From positions 5,573,001 through 5,637,000 of the forward strand of contig NZ_CP147518.1 of NCBI RefSeq assembly GCF_037201965.1: 64,000 nucleotides of DNA, written 5' to 3'. Positions 63,405 through 64,000 of the stretch are shown here, piece after piece; position 1 is the first letter of the stretch; the number at the start of each line of letters is the position of its first letter. A program made the position numbers and the translations under genes. Source of the stretch: Spirosoma sp. SC4-14. GTDB taxonomy: Bacteria; Bacteroidota; Bacteroidia; Cytophagales; Spirosomataceae. The notes beneath the pieces are model-generated. The model ran no database searches. It was not told where the DNA came from and saw only the letters and a list, made by a program, of their open reading frames with translations.

Positions 63405-64000
63405 CCAAAAGCAGTTCGGGCTCGTTGGTGGTAATGAAATTGACGTGCCGCTCCAGAAACCACCGCAAACTGTCCTGATCATTGACCGTCCAGACATTCA
63501 CGGTGAGTTTGCGTTGCTGCGCGTCGCTGATCCAGCCTTCGTTCTTTTTCAGCACGCTGAAATGATAGTCCAGGCCGTCTACATGGTCGGCGGCCAGTTG
63601 CTCGGGCGATTTATCACCGTTCAGGTAGGTTACAGTAGCATCCGGGTTGAGTTCCTTCACTTTTTTGCAGACATCATAATCGAACGCGATGTAGTCGACC
63701 CAGGCTTGTGCTTTCAGACGGTGGACCATCCGCAAAATCCGTTCGGTCAGCGCCATCGATCGTTCCTTGCCCAGTGTCGATGTTTTTATTTCCAGAATCA
63801 ACCGCGTATGGTTTTGTTTGATGCCCTCGGTCAGATACGCTTCCAGCGTTGGTAACGATTCTCCATTGCTGAGTTTCAGTTTTTTCAGTTCGGCCGACGG
63901 CGTTTTTTCTATTGCCAGTCCCTGAATATGAGCATCGTGATTTACGAATAGCACCGAATCGGCCGACATATGCACGTCGAATTCGCTGCCCATACAGCCT
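63391..64000 (-). CDS. Glycerophosphodiester phosphodiesterase, C-terminal part
   Basis: The frame is open to the right window edge, so the N-terminus is missing; about 202 residues remain. It has SEFDVHMSADSVLFVNHDAH (metal-binding Glu/Asp and His), LPTLEAYLTEG, RLILEIKTS and VNVWTVNDQDSLRWFLERHV plus ITTNEPELL at the end, all typical of GDPD. Expected to hydrolyse glycerophosphodiesters, often in the periplasm. The final residues GMIE and stop lie in the repeat at 63371-63404. Convergent with uxaB. Confidence 0.93.
   Translation of the reverse strand, partial: GCMGSEFDVHMSADSVLFVNHDAHIQGLAIEKTPSAELKKLKLSNGESLPTLEAYLTEGIKQNHTRLILEIKTSTLGKERSMALTERILRMVHRLKAQAWVDYIAFDYDVCKKVKELNPDATVTYLNGDKSPEQLAADHVDGLDYHFSVLKKNEGWISDAQQRKLTVNVWTVNDQDSLRWFLERHVNFITTNEPELLLGMIE

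Overview
The window reads as chromosomal DNA of a Bacteroidota bacterium of the order Cytophagales, most like Spirosoma and relatives (family Spirosomataceae). This is inferred from protein style: Porin_10 outer membrane protein, DUF4920, LytS-type kinases, TolC/RND/adaptor cassettes, secreted RidA and Tat-tagged sugar isomerases. Other support comes from start sites with weak or no Shine-Dalgarno and several TAnnTTTG promoter boxes. No rRNA, tRNA, CRISPR array, transposase or phage gene was seen.

Layout. 0-2.3 kb: tail of a Crp/Fnr regulator, a pirin, an SDR and a receiver-like protein without its phospho-acceptor Asp. 2.3-8.4 kb (minus): gluconate-2-dehydrogenase-like subunit 3 and its GMC flavoprotein, separated by a four-helix-bundle (S23) gene sitting between repeat arms; then a porin and lpxK. 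8.4-11.2 kb: menC, hemF and an AlbA_2-domain protein. 11.2-18.6 kb: small unknown proteins (zinc-ribbon membrane protein, AT-hook protein), an OmpR/HisKA two-component pair, an aldo/keto reductase, a TlpA-like protein that has lost its CxxC, and a GNAT enzyme. 18.8-24.7 kb: efflux cassette 1 (TolC-RND-adaptor). 24.7-36.2 kb: small secreted and membrane proteins, acetamidase/formamidase, a Tat sugar isomerase, a DHA2 MFS exporter, Dabb and RidA. 36.4-48.7 kb: two LytS-type kinases around a beta-helix lipoprotein, an OmpR-type regulator, and efflux cassette 2 (TolC-RND-adaptor-outer membrane protein) on the minus strand. 49-55.5 kb: quinone-oxidoreductase-like enzyme, M13 peptidase, DUF4920, lipoprotein, amidohydrolase and alpha/beta hydrolase. 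55.6-63.3 kb: hexuronate catabolism (uxaC, uxuA, MFS transporter, kdgK, kdgA, uxaB), then a truncated glycerophosphodiesterase.

How genes work together. The hexuronate block would import glucuronate/galacturonate, isomerise it, reduce and dehydrate it to 2-keto-3-deoxygluconate, phosphorylate that and cleave it to pyruvate and glyceraldehyde-3-phosphate; one reductase/dehydratase partner of each branch is missing here. The efflux cassettes are diverged paralogues. Cassette 2 and the neighbouring OmpR-type regulator share a 13-bp palindromic sequence upstream, suggesting a regulatory circuit.

The most unusual feature is a set of intergenic inverted repeats made of short reusable words (such as GGTTTATGG, AATGACTAATGAC, TTGAATGATTGAA). 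The arms are often perfect or differ by one whole 7-bp word. They occur between codirectional, convergent and divergent genes, so they are not simply terminators. At several loci they run into the flanking coding ends and supply stop or start codons. One pair of arms encloses the S23 gene, and one repeat sits between tolC and rnd in cassette 1, where cassette 2 has a one-base gap. I propose these are mobile or IVS-like elements, possibly related to the S23 protein.
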